This document shows, piece after piece, positions 1-10,989 of a stretch of DNA of 64,000 bases. The notes beneath the pieces are model-generated. The model was not told the DNA's origin. It was given only the letters and a program-made list of their open reading frames with translations, and did not search any database. This DNA comes from Limnanthes douglasii subsp. nivea (Eukaryota > Streptophyta > Magnoliopsida > Brassicales > Limnanthaceae). Made by a program: the position numbers and the translations under genes. Location of the stretch: the NCBI GenBank assembly GCA_036936605.1, contig JAUPFV010000005.1:47140742-47204741 (forward strand). The letters are read 5' to 3'. How positions within the stretch are numbered: the first letter of the stretch is position 1; each line of letters opens with the position of its first letter.

Positions 1-10
1 GATGATTCAC

Positions 11-120
11 GCTTCATAGAATCGTATCATATTGCATGCTTTTTGTTCTTTGTTTGTGTCCTTGTTGTTGTCAATTGAATTCTCTTTGGTGATTGAGGCT
101 TCATAGAATCGTATCATATT
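11..120. repeat. Direct repeat, 23 bp, 87-bp period
   Basis: The 23-bp string beginning GCTTCATAGAATCG occurs at 11-33 and again, identical, at 98-120. It lies just upstream of the ORF1 relic of the first LINE, so it may be part of a tandem 5' UTR/promoter repeat of that element. It could also be the end of an array that continues outside the window. Confidence 0.75.
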
Positions 121-192
121 AAATTTTCTGTAATCAATCCTGCAAAAGAAGCCACTGAGAATCATTATCCTACGAATTTCACGAATCAACAT

Positions 193-960
193 TTGTACAA
201 CAACTCTTTACCTCAAAAAACTTACGCTGAGGTAATCAATCCTTGCTCCCCTCACAATGATACAAAGCCAACAAAGATTCAATCACACATAGATCGTATC
301 TTCCGGCTATTTAATCAGAGTGTCAAAGAAAAACTAATAAAATCTAGAAAATTCATGCTAGTAGGTAAATTCTCCCACAATTTACCCAGGAGACAGATTA
401 TTTGTTAGTTTTTAGAATAAAAAATATTCGTAGGAGATTATAGCATCAGCAACTGGGATTCCAAACACATTCTGATTGAATTTTTTATCAAATCAAACAT
501 GTGTCTGCTATGGTCTCGTAGTGTATGATTCGTGGTTGAAAAAGTCATGAGACTTTTTAAATGGTCTCATACATTCAACCCTAAGTTTGAAAAATCGGGT
601 CCCCATTTGGATAAGATTGGAAAACATACCTGAATACTTGTTTGATGAAGAGATAATCAACTCGATAGTCTGTTCAATAGGACAGCCATTCAAATAATGG
701 TTACTGGATATTAGCACAAAACTGCAACATTACATTTAGGTTAGATTCAGAGCAAATAATGGTTACTGCATTCACGTTAGCTATAAGAATGTTCCAAAAT
801 ATTGTGATCACTGCTACCATACTGGACATGAAAAATTCCATTACAAGAAAGCTTTTGTTTAGAAACATCAATTCAATAAAGAAATTAATCAGGAAACATA
901 AAATGATAACATGCATAACAACATCAGTAAGGAAAAACAACAAATTAAATCGACCATAGT
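193..960 (+). pseudogene. LINE 1 ORF1 (gag-like, zinc-knuckle) relic
   Basis: This is the degraded first ORF of a plant L1-type LINE, which encodes an RNA-binding, gag-like protein. Translated pieces from several frames show the usual order. Near 350-390 there is a LVGKFSHNLP-like motif typical of the plant LINE ORF1 N-terminal domain (DUF4283-like). Near 788-847 there is a zinc-knuckle block, VPKYCDHCYHTGHEKFHYK, in which the last Cys of CX2CX4HX4C is His. Stops and frameshifts split the frame throughout, so no functional product is expected. The endonuclease of the same element follows at 1.3 kb. Confidence 0.6.
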
Positions 961-1301
961 TAAATATTTATTTTCGGAAAAACATGATAGTTGCAAACTA
1001 TTTGAAGCAGAGATCCCCCTACAAATCAGAAAGTTGTACCAACAACTCCAACAACACAAAGATCATTACATCTCAAAATAAAGAGATCATAGAGGCAATT
1101 AGAAACCTTGAAGAAGAATACTATCTAGAATAACATGAGCAAGAAAGTACTAAGACAAACGTTCATCAGCTGGAATCATGCCTTCATCGTCTCTTCTTAA
1201 GAAGACAGAAGTGGATAAAAGCTTCCAAGATTTACTCAACAAAAAACTTCAAGACGCTGGAAACAGAAGAAGTAAAGGCATAGGTCTTTATAAGTCTCTT
1301 T

Positions 1302-1928
1302 TTGGGACCAACAAGTCCAAAAAGAACTTTCCTAATCAAGATTAAATTACTCAGCTGGAATATTCGTGGAATTGGGAAAAAAATTTCAATGAGAAGACTG
1401 AAGAACATTACCAAGAAGGAGAAAATCAACATCATTGCAATCGATGAGCCTTTAATTTTATCTGATCATCTATCTACTATTGCTAATAATCTTGGTTTTA
1501 GAAATTTTAAATCTAATTATTTTAATAAGATATGGATATTTTGGCAGGATTCATTTAGCATCAATATCACCTTAAATAACTCCCAACTTCTACATTGTGA
1601 AGTTAATTTGAAGCACTTTAATAAAAAAATTCATCTAACCTCTTTTTATGCCAAATGCCAAAGGAGCAGCAGAAAAGATATGTGGTCTACTCTTAGAATA
1701 CTTCCAACTACTGTTAGAGAATGGTTCATTATTGGTGACTTCAACTCTGTCATCTCAATTGATGAACAAATTGGATGTTCTACCTATTATCATAACAGTG
1801 TTTATGATTTTATTAATACTATCAACTACTGTCTTTTGGAGGATGCTGGATACCATGGTACTAGATTCACTTGGAAAAATAATTCTAAATGGAGAAGATT
1901 TGATCGTGCTATGTTTAACTCATACTGA
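1302..1928 (+). pseudogene. LINE 1 ORF2: apurinic/apyrimidinic-type endonuclease domain
   Basis: This is the N-terminal endonuclease of a plant L1-type LINE, which nicks target DNA to prime reverse transcription. The 208-codon open stretch carries the family signature LLSWNIRGIGKK at its start (canonical LSWNCRGLG), a degraded metal-binding region (IIAIDEPL, where NETK-like residues are expected), FIIGDFNSVI (canonical GDFN) and FTWKNN near the end. It stops just after FDRAMFNSY, where intact elements continue into the linker and RT. The next domain resumes in other frames, so ORF2 is frameshifted. Confidence 0.75.
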
Positions 1929-2229
1929 GTTGACTACTTTACTTCTACCAAAGTTAAATATTTAGTCAGGACATGCTCTGATCATACAACGCTTTGTGCT
2001 TCCATATCTAATAGCAAACTTCAATCTAAATCGTGTTTTAAGTTCTTAAACATGTGAACATTAAACTCTGATTTCCTATCTAAAGTTGAAGGTAACCGGA
2101 ATCTTCATATGCAGAGTACTCCTATTCATATTTTTGGAATAAACTCAAAATTCTTAAAGGTGAACTAAAGAGAGGGAATGTAGAAACATTCGGAAATATG
2201 TTGCAATAGCTAAAGAACAAGTTAATAGC

Positions 2230-3480
2230 ATGGAAGAAATTCTTACTCACAGTAATACCAACGAGAATATTATCAACCTATCAAAGGCTAATGCAGTTCT
2301 TCTTCTTGTCGTTACTCAAAAAGAGTCTTACTGGCAACAAAAAACTTATACAACATGGATTAAAGATGGGGATCTAAATACAAAGTTATATCATAACTAT
2401 GTTAAGAAAAAGAGAAGAAGATGCAAAATTCTAAGTATCAAAGAGGACTCTACATGGTTAACAGATGAGTCTTTAATTAATAAGTCTACTGAATCTTACT
2501 ATAAGGAGACCTTATCTAATAGCCCTTATTCTAGCTATAAAGTTGAGATTAATATGCTTAATAATCCTATCTTTTATTCCATTCTAAATTGATTGAAGAT
2601 CATAAAAATGTTAATATTTTAAAACTTCCTAATGAAGAAGAAATATACAAGGTTATCAAATCAATGAACTATGCTAGTGCAGCAAGAATGAATGGATTTA
2701 ATAGTTATTTTTACATTACATGTTGGCACATCATCAAGCATGATTCTATTTATGCTATTGTTTCCTTCTTTAAAGGCCAAAGCCTTACTCAGGGTATACT
2801 TTCCACTGGATATTTCCATATTCCCAAGTCAATCAATCCTACAAAATTGAATGATTATAGGCCTATTAGCCTATGCACCTTGTAAAATAGGATTATCTTA
2901 AAACTTATGAATAATAGATTGTAATCTATTCTCCTTAGGATTATTTCAGAAACTCAAGGTGCATTTGTTAAAGATATATCTATCTAAGACAGCATTCTCT
3001 TAGCTAATGAGCTGATCTTTGATATAAACAAGAAAAACAAAGGTGGGAATATTATGATCAAACTTGATATGGCTAAGACGTTTGACAGAATATCCCACAG
3101 CTTTCTTAGTAAAGTCATGATTAACTTTGGTTTTAATTCTACATTTGTTAACCTAGTAAATAAAATCATCAGAAATGTGCATGTTTCTATTCTTATTAAT
3201 GGTCAAGAAATTGGTTATTTCAAAAAATAAGAGAGGGCTTAGACAAAGAGACCTTTTTTCTCCTAGTATATTTATTATAGCATAGGAAGTTCTTATTAGA
3301 GGTATTAACATTTTGTTTACTAATAACAATTCTGTGCAATATAAAACTAGAAGCTCTATATTAATTCCTACTTTAGCTTTTGCGGGTGACATTATAGTTT
3401 TTACTAATGTTTGAATTCATGTATTTGTATGCTTAGTAACTTTCTGCAAGTATACCAAGAGGTTTCTGGTCAACTTATAA
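2230..3480 (+). pseudogene. LINE 1 ORF2: reverse transcriptase domain, decayed
   Basis: This is the reverse transcriptase of the same LINE, in several frames. Landmarks in order are WIKDGDLNTKLYHNYVKKKRR (pre-RT, about 2357-2420), INPTKLNDYRPISLCTL (RT block with YRPISL), KLDMAKTFDRIS near 3060-3090 (canonical LDMxKAYDRV), RGLRQRDLFSPSIF near 3235 (canonical GxRQGDPLSP) and LAFAGDIIVF near 3370-3400. The last is the catalytic FADD box, here FAGD, so one metal-binding Asp is lost. Stops between blocks confirm that it is dead. Confidence 0.75.
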
Positions 3481-4899
3481 ACAAGGAGAAGACAAAAATT
3501 ATCACTTCTAACAAGTTTCCTTTATCTAGACCTAATTTTATTTCAGCATAAATTGGTTTCAACAATACTTATCTTCCCATTACTTGCCTTGGTATTAACC
3601 TACACTACTACAACAAATCAAAAAACTATCAATGTCTCATTAACAAAATCAAGACTAAGATCTCAGATTAGGAAGGAAAAAAAGTTTAGTTTCAGTGGAA
3701 GACTTACTCTCATCAATTCTGATTTGATGGGCCCTGATTTTCTGGATCTAATCTTGCTCTCTTCCATCTTGCATCATTAATAAAAAAAATTATTCAATAA
3801 ATTTCTATGGGGGTCTATTCAGGAAGCCAACATATTGCACGGGTCTAAATGGAATAAGGTCTGTAAACCTTATATTGAGGGAGGTTTGAATGTTAGAAGT
3901 CTTAAGGATATTCAGGATATATTTTCTTGATGGCTTGGGGTTAAATCTTGACAAAATAAGTCACTCTGGTCTAGGTACACTCATAGTATCTAGTTCAAGA
4001 CCAATCATCCCCTTAGCCAATTACAATACCAAAATTTGTTCCAATATTTGGAGAAGATTATCTACTATCAAGAATGTAGTTTAACCTAATGTTAGATGGA
4101 TTACTGCGAAAGGCGAAATCAACTTCTACATAGACATCTGGATTAGAAAATATCCTCTTATCAAGTTAAATGAGTTTACTGATAACTTTGGGTATGTTCA
4201 GGATCAGGTTTCCAATTATTGGTTCCAGAACTGCTGGATAAATGCTAAGCTAATAAGCTTTTTTCTGATAATGATATCAAAGATAAAGTTGATGATATGA
4301 TCTACTGACTTCCTTCTAAAGATAGGAATTTTAATACCAAATATACTTGGAACTACATTAGGGTTCATGAGATGAAGTCTAGACTGTTTGGAAAATTCTT
4401 GAACAACATTACTCTCTAGAAATATTATTTTCTTACCTGAAGAATCATCTATAATTGGCTATCTATCGATTCTATTATGTAATTCAGACACTTCACTCTA
4501 GTATCAAAGTGTCAGTTCTATGATAATATGAAGTCTCCTAATCATTTTTTTGTTGAGTATAATTTTTCTTAAAATGAATGGTGTTACTTCTCTACTCTAT
4601 TCAAAATCAACATTGGCAGATTTATTAATGTTACTCACATGTTGAGCACTTGGTTTTAGACTTCTATCAAAGAGGTCCATATATGCTCTATTCTTTCCCC
4701 TATTATTTACTGGGTAATTTTTTATTTCAGGAACAAAGCTAAGATTAAAGGACTTCTTACTGATTTTTTCTCTGCTATTAGCTACATCAGATTTATCCTT
4801 AATGGAATGGACCAAGATAACCTTCTATCTGCTAAGCTATAGACTCTTTATTTAAAAGTTTCCACCGAGTTAGGATGTTATAATCATCTTAAATCCAAC
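3481..4899 (+). pseudogene. LINE 1 ORF2: post-RT connection region, decayed
   Basis: This stretch lies between the RT and RNase H relics. Translated pieces look like the post-RT part of plant LINE ORF2, for example IHLGINLHYYNKSK-type and EGGLNVRSLKDI-like text near 3870-3905. Stops are frequent. No separate gene is visible on either strand; the - strand open frame at 4597-4815 looks like a shadow. Confidence 0.45.
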
Positions 4900-5346
4900 A
4901 TGAAGCCTATCGACTTAACCTGGACCTCTCCTTTTCCTAACAGAGTCAAACTTAATACTAACGGTTCTTCTCAAGCTAATGGAGACGTTAGTGGGGGCAT
5001 AATCATCAGAGACTGTAAGGGGAAGCTAATAATTTTTTGTGGAAACATATTTAGGAATCTATCTCCTCTAATGGCTGAGGCCAGAGCATTGCTTGAATGA
5101 CTCAACCTCTGTAAGCTCAAAGGTTTCTTAAATATCGATATTGAAACTGACTCTGTGCTAATAGTCAGTTTCTTATCTTCTAGAAATTATCCTAAGTTGC
5201 TTGAATATACTCTTAACTACTACAGACGCTTAATTTCTTCATCTATGAAAATTAATCATATAAATAAGGTCCAAAACAAAGCGGCTGAGAGGCTTGCCAA
5301 ATGGACTCTTAAACGCAAGATGAAAATTGAATACACTAAGCATTAA
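4900..5346 (+). pseudogene. LINE 1 ORF2: C-terminal RNase H domain
   Basis: This is the C-terminal RNase H found in many plant L1-type LINEs. The text reads RVKLNTNGSSQANGDVSGG (canonical K-x-N-x-D-G-S/A), where the first catalytic Asp is Asn. It then reads PLMAEARALLE (catalytic Glu in AEx-AL), a stop, then DIETDSVLIVSFLSS (canonical E-x-D-S-x-x-V), and finally HINKVQNKAAERLAKWTL (canonical R-x-x-N-x-x-AD-xLA). Order and spacing match the family. A stop at 5098 breaks the domain in two. Confidence 0.7.
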
Positions 5347-5614
5347 ACTCCTCAATGTCTTAATGCTATCATTAACATATAAAGATCTAACATTGGTTAC
5401 ATTAGAGACTAATCGTTTAGTTTCTAGTCTTCCTAGTATAATGCGGGTCTGCTAAATTCTAAGAATAAGGATCATCATCATATTGCATCTAGTTTAAATG
5501 TTCAGTTCCTACCTCTCTATTTCTTATTTTCCCAATATATTGATTAATTTTCTCTTTTCTTCGATCTTCATTAACAAAATATTGACAAACCCATATCCCT
5601 ATTTTGCATATATT

Positions 5615-6330
5615 CTTCAGTACTGCCCATTTCTCTTGGTCTTCTTTTGCATGGTTGCTATAAGTCATCACCAAGTTACTGATAAAAAAATTCAGACTAG
5701 TCTCCTTAGCTTCTTGTACCATCGCTCTTTGAGCTTCATAAATTCTTTGCTATCAGATTTGTTATGAAATCGTTGTTGGTGATCTCTTTTTGAAGCTTCC
5801 TCCTTGAAGTTGTACCCCTTGATGATTTCTCTGATTCCCTTTTTCATCTAGTTGCTCTTCAATTCTGCATTTTGGCAGACATTACCAGGTTGCTGATAAA
5901 AGAATTTGAAATCACCGCCTTAGCTACTAGACCATCTCTTTTTTAACTTCGCAACTCAAATTAGGTGACAAATCGTTGTTACCGATCACTCTTTAAAGTT
6001 TCCTCATTGAAGTTGTGCCTTGTTATTAATTTCTCTGATTCCCAATTTTATCCATCTATTATTCAGTACTGTCCATTTTGGATGGTGTCTTTTTGCACGA
6101 GTCTATAAGAAATCTCCTGGTTGTTGATAAATGAATTTGGATTCAACGTCTTAGCTTTTTAGATCACATCTCTTTGAGCTTCAAAAATTATTCTCCATCA
6201 GATTAGCCGGCTAATCGTTGCTGTTAATTTCTACTTAAAGATTTATCTTTAATGTTATGCCTCCTTATTGATTTTTCTGTCTCCCAATTTTTATATCTTG
6301 CTTCCTTAATTCATTTGGCAGGTTAATATT
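5615..6330 (+). repeat. Three to four diverged tandem repeats of about 205-245 bp
   Basis: A unit starting CTTCAGTACTGCCCATTT at about 5615 recurs diverged at about 5857 (CTTCAATTCTGCATTTTGGC), at about 6061 (ATTCAGTACTGTCCATTTTGG), and perhaps as a fragment near 6300. Shared internal landmarks are 'ttgctgataaa', 'cttagct', 'cgttgttg.tgatc', 'tttcctcattgaagttgt' and 'tttctctgattccc'. The repeats sit directly downstream of the RNase H relic and probably form the 3' UTR of the LINE. Confidence 0.6.
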
Positions 6331-6705
6331 GGATTTTGGGATTTTACTGTCTTTTGAGATAATTTCAATACCCTTATGGTCTGTCTTCAATTTGCTTCTA
6401 TTTCTATTAATCCCGTAAATGTCGTTCTTTAATTCAAATAAAATTTTAAATTAAAAAGAGTTATATTTTTTCTTAAATATAATTAAATTTCTAAACGATA
6501 TTTAATTTAATTAATACGTTAAATATCGTATCAAACTAGACCATATTGCTTAAAATATGAAACTATAGTAATATTGAGTGCGTCTTTCTCAACAATTCGC
6601 TTGGTGCAAATCCATATTTTGATCACGATGCGTTCGGTCTAAAAATATTTTAAAAGGATTGTTCAATTTCATAATGGCCAAATTAATAATGTTAATGATA
6701 AAACA

Positions 6706-6953
6706 TGTTTTTTGATAATTTTTAAAGATCTATAAACAATTTTAGAATAAAAATATTTTGATGATTTTCTAAAATTTCAACCGGATAAAGTCAGAGTTTT
6801 TTTCGAACAAGAGAATGAAAATTGTTGTATTTTTACTTTTGAACCATCCATTTCAATATGTATTTCGATCAACCAAGAAAACTATATTTCAAGTATGCAT
6901 AAATGACTATATTGGTCGACTAATCAATCCAATTACACTTAAAATATTTAACA
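6706..6953 (-). repeat. Copia 3' LTR
   Basis: It is homologous along its length to 10738-10989. Matching landmarks include TTTCGAACAA, ATTTCAATATGTATT and ATTGGTCGACTA. Its edge at 6952-6953 reads TG on the - strand and abuts a polypurine tract. The left edge is placed at the TG dinucleotide at 6706 by alignment and is less certain. Confidence 0.7.
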
Positions 6954-7699
6954 TGTCTCCCATATTTTAGTGCAATTCATGATTAACTAAAAGAGAATCA
7001 CAACAAATAACAAATTTATGCATAAATGAAATATAGTGAGATTGAATTTCATTTTAGTATATTATATATTTCAACTATTCGGATATCAAGGTATCGTTAA
7101 ATATTGAACATTTATTATTCATAATGAATATATGAAGACAATATACACATAAATTTACATTATAAAATGATCTTACTTTACACCATTTTTTACTAGCCTT
7201 GTGTTCTTATCTTTCTCAAGCATATTAAAGCCAAGTCTTGACTTCTTGAAGCGGCTAAAATTTATGCTCAAATAGATAGTTATTTTCCTCTTGCACCTGC
7301 ATATGTAATATTTCATAAGAATTATTAAGAAGATAACTTTCAACATCCATAACTTGTACGTATCAACACATACTTTGGGATGATACTACAAATATGTTTC
7401 AACTTTAAATGTTAAGATTTTCCCATTGAATTCAATACCTAATGTCATATTAGATAGGAATTGGGTATCTTAACATGATAAATTATAGATGGACTTTAAT
7501 CATATCACAATAGTCGATGTGTGCATAAGTTCTCTACTTAACCCTTTGGTTAGATAATCGGCTAAATTATACTGAGTTTTGACAAAATCTACTTATATAA
7601 CACCATATGTGATATGTTAACGAATCATGTTATTTATAATACCTAAGTGTATAGACCTATATTTGTAAACTTGTCTACAGACATCGGCTAATGCATCTT

Positions 7700-8880
7700 A
7701 AATATCACACCTAACAGAATATAAGTGAAATCAGTTTGGGGGAAAATGAAATCTCATATATCATATTTTTTAGCCACTCAACTTCTTTACTAATCGTCGC
7801 TAAGGCACATATTCAGATTCCATTATTGAATTAGTTATATGAGTTTGTTTCTTGAATGCCCAGGATATATCATCTACCAAAGAAAGAACAACATCCACTC
7901 ATAGAAGAATAATCTTCCATACTGAAAATATAACTCGCATTCGAATAACTATCAAGAATCAAAGTAAATATTGTATAAGTCAAACCATAATGCATGGTTC
8001 TTTTCAAATACATGAATACTCGGTTAAAATCTTTCCAGTGATGTGAACTAGGGTTGCTAGTATATCTACAAATCTTTCCAACAACATAGGCAATATATGG
8101 CATAATACTAGTCATGGCATACATAAGACAACCAATAGCTCTTAATGCAACACCGTTGTTAGGTAGAATATTGAGACTAGGATCCATAAGTGTACAAACT
8201 GGAGAATAATCTTTAAAATTAAATTTATTCAATATCTTCTCAATAGAATGAGATTCAGAAATTATTAAAGTATTGTTCTTTCGCTTGATTTTCATACAAA
8301 TAATCATCTCAACTTTTCCAAATCCTTCATCTCAAATTAGATGATAATAAATTATTGGTTTTATCAACTTAATTTTGGTCATTACCAAAAATCAACATGT
8401 CATCCACATATAGTCAAATTATATATCATTTACCAGAAGCATCGATCTTACTATACACACATTTGTCAACTTGATTAAGAATAAAACTGCTAGACCATAC
8501 CACATTATCAAAAAACATTATGTCAATCTTTTGGTGCTTGTTTCAGATCATATAAAAATTTATTTAACTTACATACCTTATTCTTAAAACCAAACATAAC
8601 AAACCTTTCCGGTTGTTTTATATAAATTTCCTCTTCCAAATCATCATTCAAGAATGTAGTTTTCACATCCACTTGATGAACTACCATATTGTATTTCGAT
8701 GAAAGTGCTATCAGCAATCTAATAGTAGAAATCCTAGCAACATTAACATATATATCAAAGAAGTCAGTCCTTTCTATTTGCCTAAGACCTTGAATGACCA
8801 ATCTTGTTTTATACATTTCAATTATATTATCTATTTTCAAGATCCTCTTAAAAATCCATTTATTTGTAAGTAAGAGCTAA
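7700..8880 (-). pseudogene. Copia pol: reverse transcriptase and RNase H relic
   Basis: This is the RNA-dependent DNA polymerase of a copia element. On the - strand the frame at 8523-8840 reads TRLVIQGLRQIERTDFFDIY, then RLLIALSSKYNMVVHQVDVK and TTFLNDDLEEEIYIKQPERF, all standard copia RT blocks. The catalytic box appears as IYVDDMLIF near 8395-8420. After frame breaks, 7870-8307 gives YLKRTMHYGLTY and RAIGCLMYAMTSIMPYIAY, the post-RT region, leading into RNase H text (ILDSYSNASY). The coding region is interrupted by stops and is not functional. Confidence 0.8.
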
Positions 8881-9119
8881 ATCAACCAATTCTCATATAC
8901 TATTATGCATGATGGAATCTATCTCATCTTGGATAGTTTATTTTTAAAATGCAATATCTCTTGATATCATATCTTCACTAAGTCTTTGAGCATCTTCAAT
9001 AATAAGATAATATTATTTAATAATATCTTATTGAAAAAAATAATGTTAACCAAGGTTTCGATAATGTTAACCAAGTCAATCATTATGTACTGGTTCCAAT
9101 ATTTTCAAACCTTGGTTAA
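8881..9119 (-). other. Copia integrase core deleted
   Basis: Copia elements normally have about 1 kb of integrase core and linker between the zinc region and RT. Here only about 240 bp separate the zinc block (ends near 9120) from the RT (starts near 8880), and I see no D,D35E motif. The deletion explains why the element is only about 4.3 kb. Confidence 0.6.
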
Positions 9120-9720
9120 CATTCTTGAAAGGCTTTCTGGTTATCTTAGTTAACATGCACGTATTACACTTCTCATAATTTCCATCAACATGAGGTATAA
9201 GATTCATTTTTTACATTTCTTCTATTTTTTGATAATGTACATGTCCTAGTCTAGCATGCTATAAGGTTTTTTTTATTCAAATTTCTATAAATTTTAGTGG
9301 AAACCATGTAAAGAGATTAATGTTGAAATGAAATATTAACATATAATATAAACATACCATTACATAAATATAAAAACACTAAAATACATTATGTTTTGAC
9401 AAGATATACTTGTCACTTTCATACACTTGTTTGAAACCATAATTATTCAAGACATTACCGAATAAAATATTCTTCCGAATCTCGGGAACATACAATACTT
9501 TGTTTACTAATATGTATTTTTTAGAATTAAACACTAGCTTAACATTTCCAAGTCTTTTGATTGGATCAGTTTCAAAATTTCTCATTTTTAAAATAGATTT
9601 ATCTTCAATTGGTTAAAAAAAATTATTGAACCATCGAAGATCTTTATATGCATGGTTTGTTGCTCCCGGATCAATCCACCACGCAATATTATCATCGTGC
9701 ACATAAAATGCTTAATATAT
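9120..9720 (-). pseudogene. Copia protease and GAG-pre-integrase relic
   Basis: Reading leftwards on the - strand from about 9700, the text WWIDPGATNHAYKD is the copia aspartic protease block (canonical W.DSGAT.H), with Pro for the Ser after the catalytic Asp. It continues through KLVFNSKKYILVNKVLYVPEI (9379-9585), the usual region before the integrase. ARLGHVHYQKIEEM followed by a KCNTCMLTK-like motif (9120-9260) is the HHCC zinc region of GAG-pre-integrase. Stops occur between blocks. Confidence 0.75.
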
Positions 9721-10055
9721 TAGTGAAACATAATTTTGACCATGATTACAATTTTGAACTAAAATCACACCTTGTTGCTTTTCTAGATCATTAGACCCAT
9801 TTGGACAAGAATTCCTACCACTTGGACCATCACTGTTCTTACCTTTTCCAACATACAATCCTTCCGGAAATGACTAAATTTCCATACTTCCAACATGTCA
9901 AATTTGGATTCTTGTTGGAATACGTATTATTGTTTCCCTTGAATTTTTTTCTAATGTTTGTATTCTTAAAGAATCTATTGTTTTTAACCATATTCACAGT
10001 AGGGTTTCATGTTTGGTTTTTTCTCTTAGAATTACTGATTTATTTTTTAGCCCTT

Positions 10056-10125
10056 AATGACTCTCCAATCTTAGAAATGACTCTTCAATCTTAAAATGAC
10101 TCTTTAATCTTAAAATGACTCTCAA
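10056..10125. repeat. Short minisatellite, about 18-20-bp unit
   Basis: The unit AATCTTAAAATGACTCTT is repeated three to four times with small changes. It lies inside the gag region of the copia relic and probably arose by local slippage. Confidence 0.7.
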
Positions 10126-10158
10126 GTTGAATCAGAATCATCTTCCCCTTACTATGTT

Positions 10159-10735
10159 TCAAACTGTATTTAAAATATTTTTAGATGGGGGTAATTTTTC
10201 TGTAACACTGGAAACCAAAATATATTCATCCATTTCCATATTATATTGAACAAACTGACCCATAAGTCTTAGCAATTCATTGCATTGTTCTATGACCGAC
10301 CTTGAATCAATCATTTTGTAATTGATATAATTACTAACTATAAACTTCTTATTTGAAGCATATTCAGCCATATATTTGGATTCAAATGAATCCCTCAGTT
10401 CTTTTACATAATTTATATTCTGGTATACATCGAATAAAGGATGAGACATACTATTTGAGTTATGGCCAATACATATGTAATCATCGTTCTCTCATTTTCA
10501 TCGCCTCCTTATTTGCTTTATCATTTTATTCTCAATTATCTTTGGAATGGGAGTGCTCAAAACGTAAACAACATTCAAGGTTGTCAACAAAAAATGTATC
10601 TTCTTCTGCCACCTTCTGAAAATCATAACCCTCAAACTTGTCCAACTTAGCAAACTTGTTTGTCATGTCCTTAATAGATTCTCTGTTTGTCATTTCAATC
10701 TTCATATATATATTTTTAATATTTTGTGGAAACAA
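10159..10735 (-). pseudogene. Copia gag relic
   Basis: On the - strand the N-terminal piece reads NKFAKLDKFEGYDFQK, which matches the start of plant copia gag (FEGxDFxxW). The frame then shifts. The second piece (10159-10449) includes ELRDSFESKYMAEYASNKKF and VIEQCNELLRLMGQF, which matches the UBN2-type gag domain (LxxxYxxxS..K). A zinc knuckle is not preserved clearly. Confidence 0.7.
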
Positions 10736-10737
10736 AT

Positions 10738-10989
10738 GTTTGATTTCATGTATAATCTCTCAATTATTATGAAGAATTTTAAATTGAAAATATATTTGTG
10801 GTTTTCCAAAATCTTAACCCAATAAAATCAGGGTTTCCTTTCGAACAAAATAATTGAAATTATTGTATTTTTATTTATGAACCATACATTTCAATATGTA
10901 TTCGACTAACCGACAATATTGTTTTTCAAGTGTGTATAAGTGACTACATTGGTCGACTAGTCTATCCAATTATATTAAACTATCTAACA
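10738..10989 (-). repeat. Copia 5' LTR
   Basis: This is the partner of the repeat at 6706-6953. The outer edge at 10988-10989 reads TG on the - strand. The inner edge is placed where similarity fades, just before the gag relic. A standard tRNA-Met primer site is not recognisable next to it. Confidence 0.65.

Larger units (their letters stand above)
1..6440 (+). mobile_element. LINE 1 (plant L1-type non-LTR retrotransposon), decayed
   Basis: ORF1 zinc knuckle, AP endonuclease, reverse transcriptase and RNase H follow one another on the + strand, which is the order in plant L1-type LINEs. The 5' limit is not clear and may lie outside the window. The 3' limit is taken at the end of the repeated 3' region, near an A-rich stretch at 6430-6460. 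No target duplication was found. Mutation load is high in every domain, so it is an old insertion. Confidence 0.7.
6706..10989 (-). mobile_element. Ty1/copia LTR retrotransposon, decayed
   Basis: Two diverged direct repeats of about 250 bp flank about 3.8 kb that encodes copia-order domains on the - strand: gag, protease, GAG-pre-integrase, (integrase core missing), RT, RNase H. The 3' LTR on the left begins, on the - strand, with TGTTAAATAT just after a purine-rich tract (GGGAGACA, 6954-6963). The 5' LTR on the right begins TGTTAGATAG. The two LTRs are clearly diverged and no exact target duplication remains, so the insertion is old. Confidence 0.8.

Noticed and set aside
9801..10094. 97-codon + frame, Phe/Leu-rich
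   Set aside because: It is antisense to the copia gag/zinc region on the - strand and has no motif; a shadow frame.
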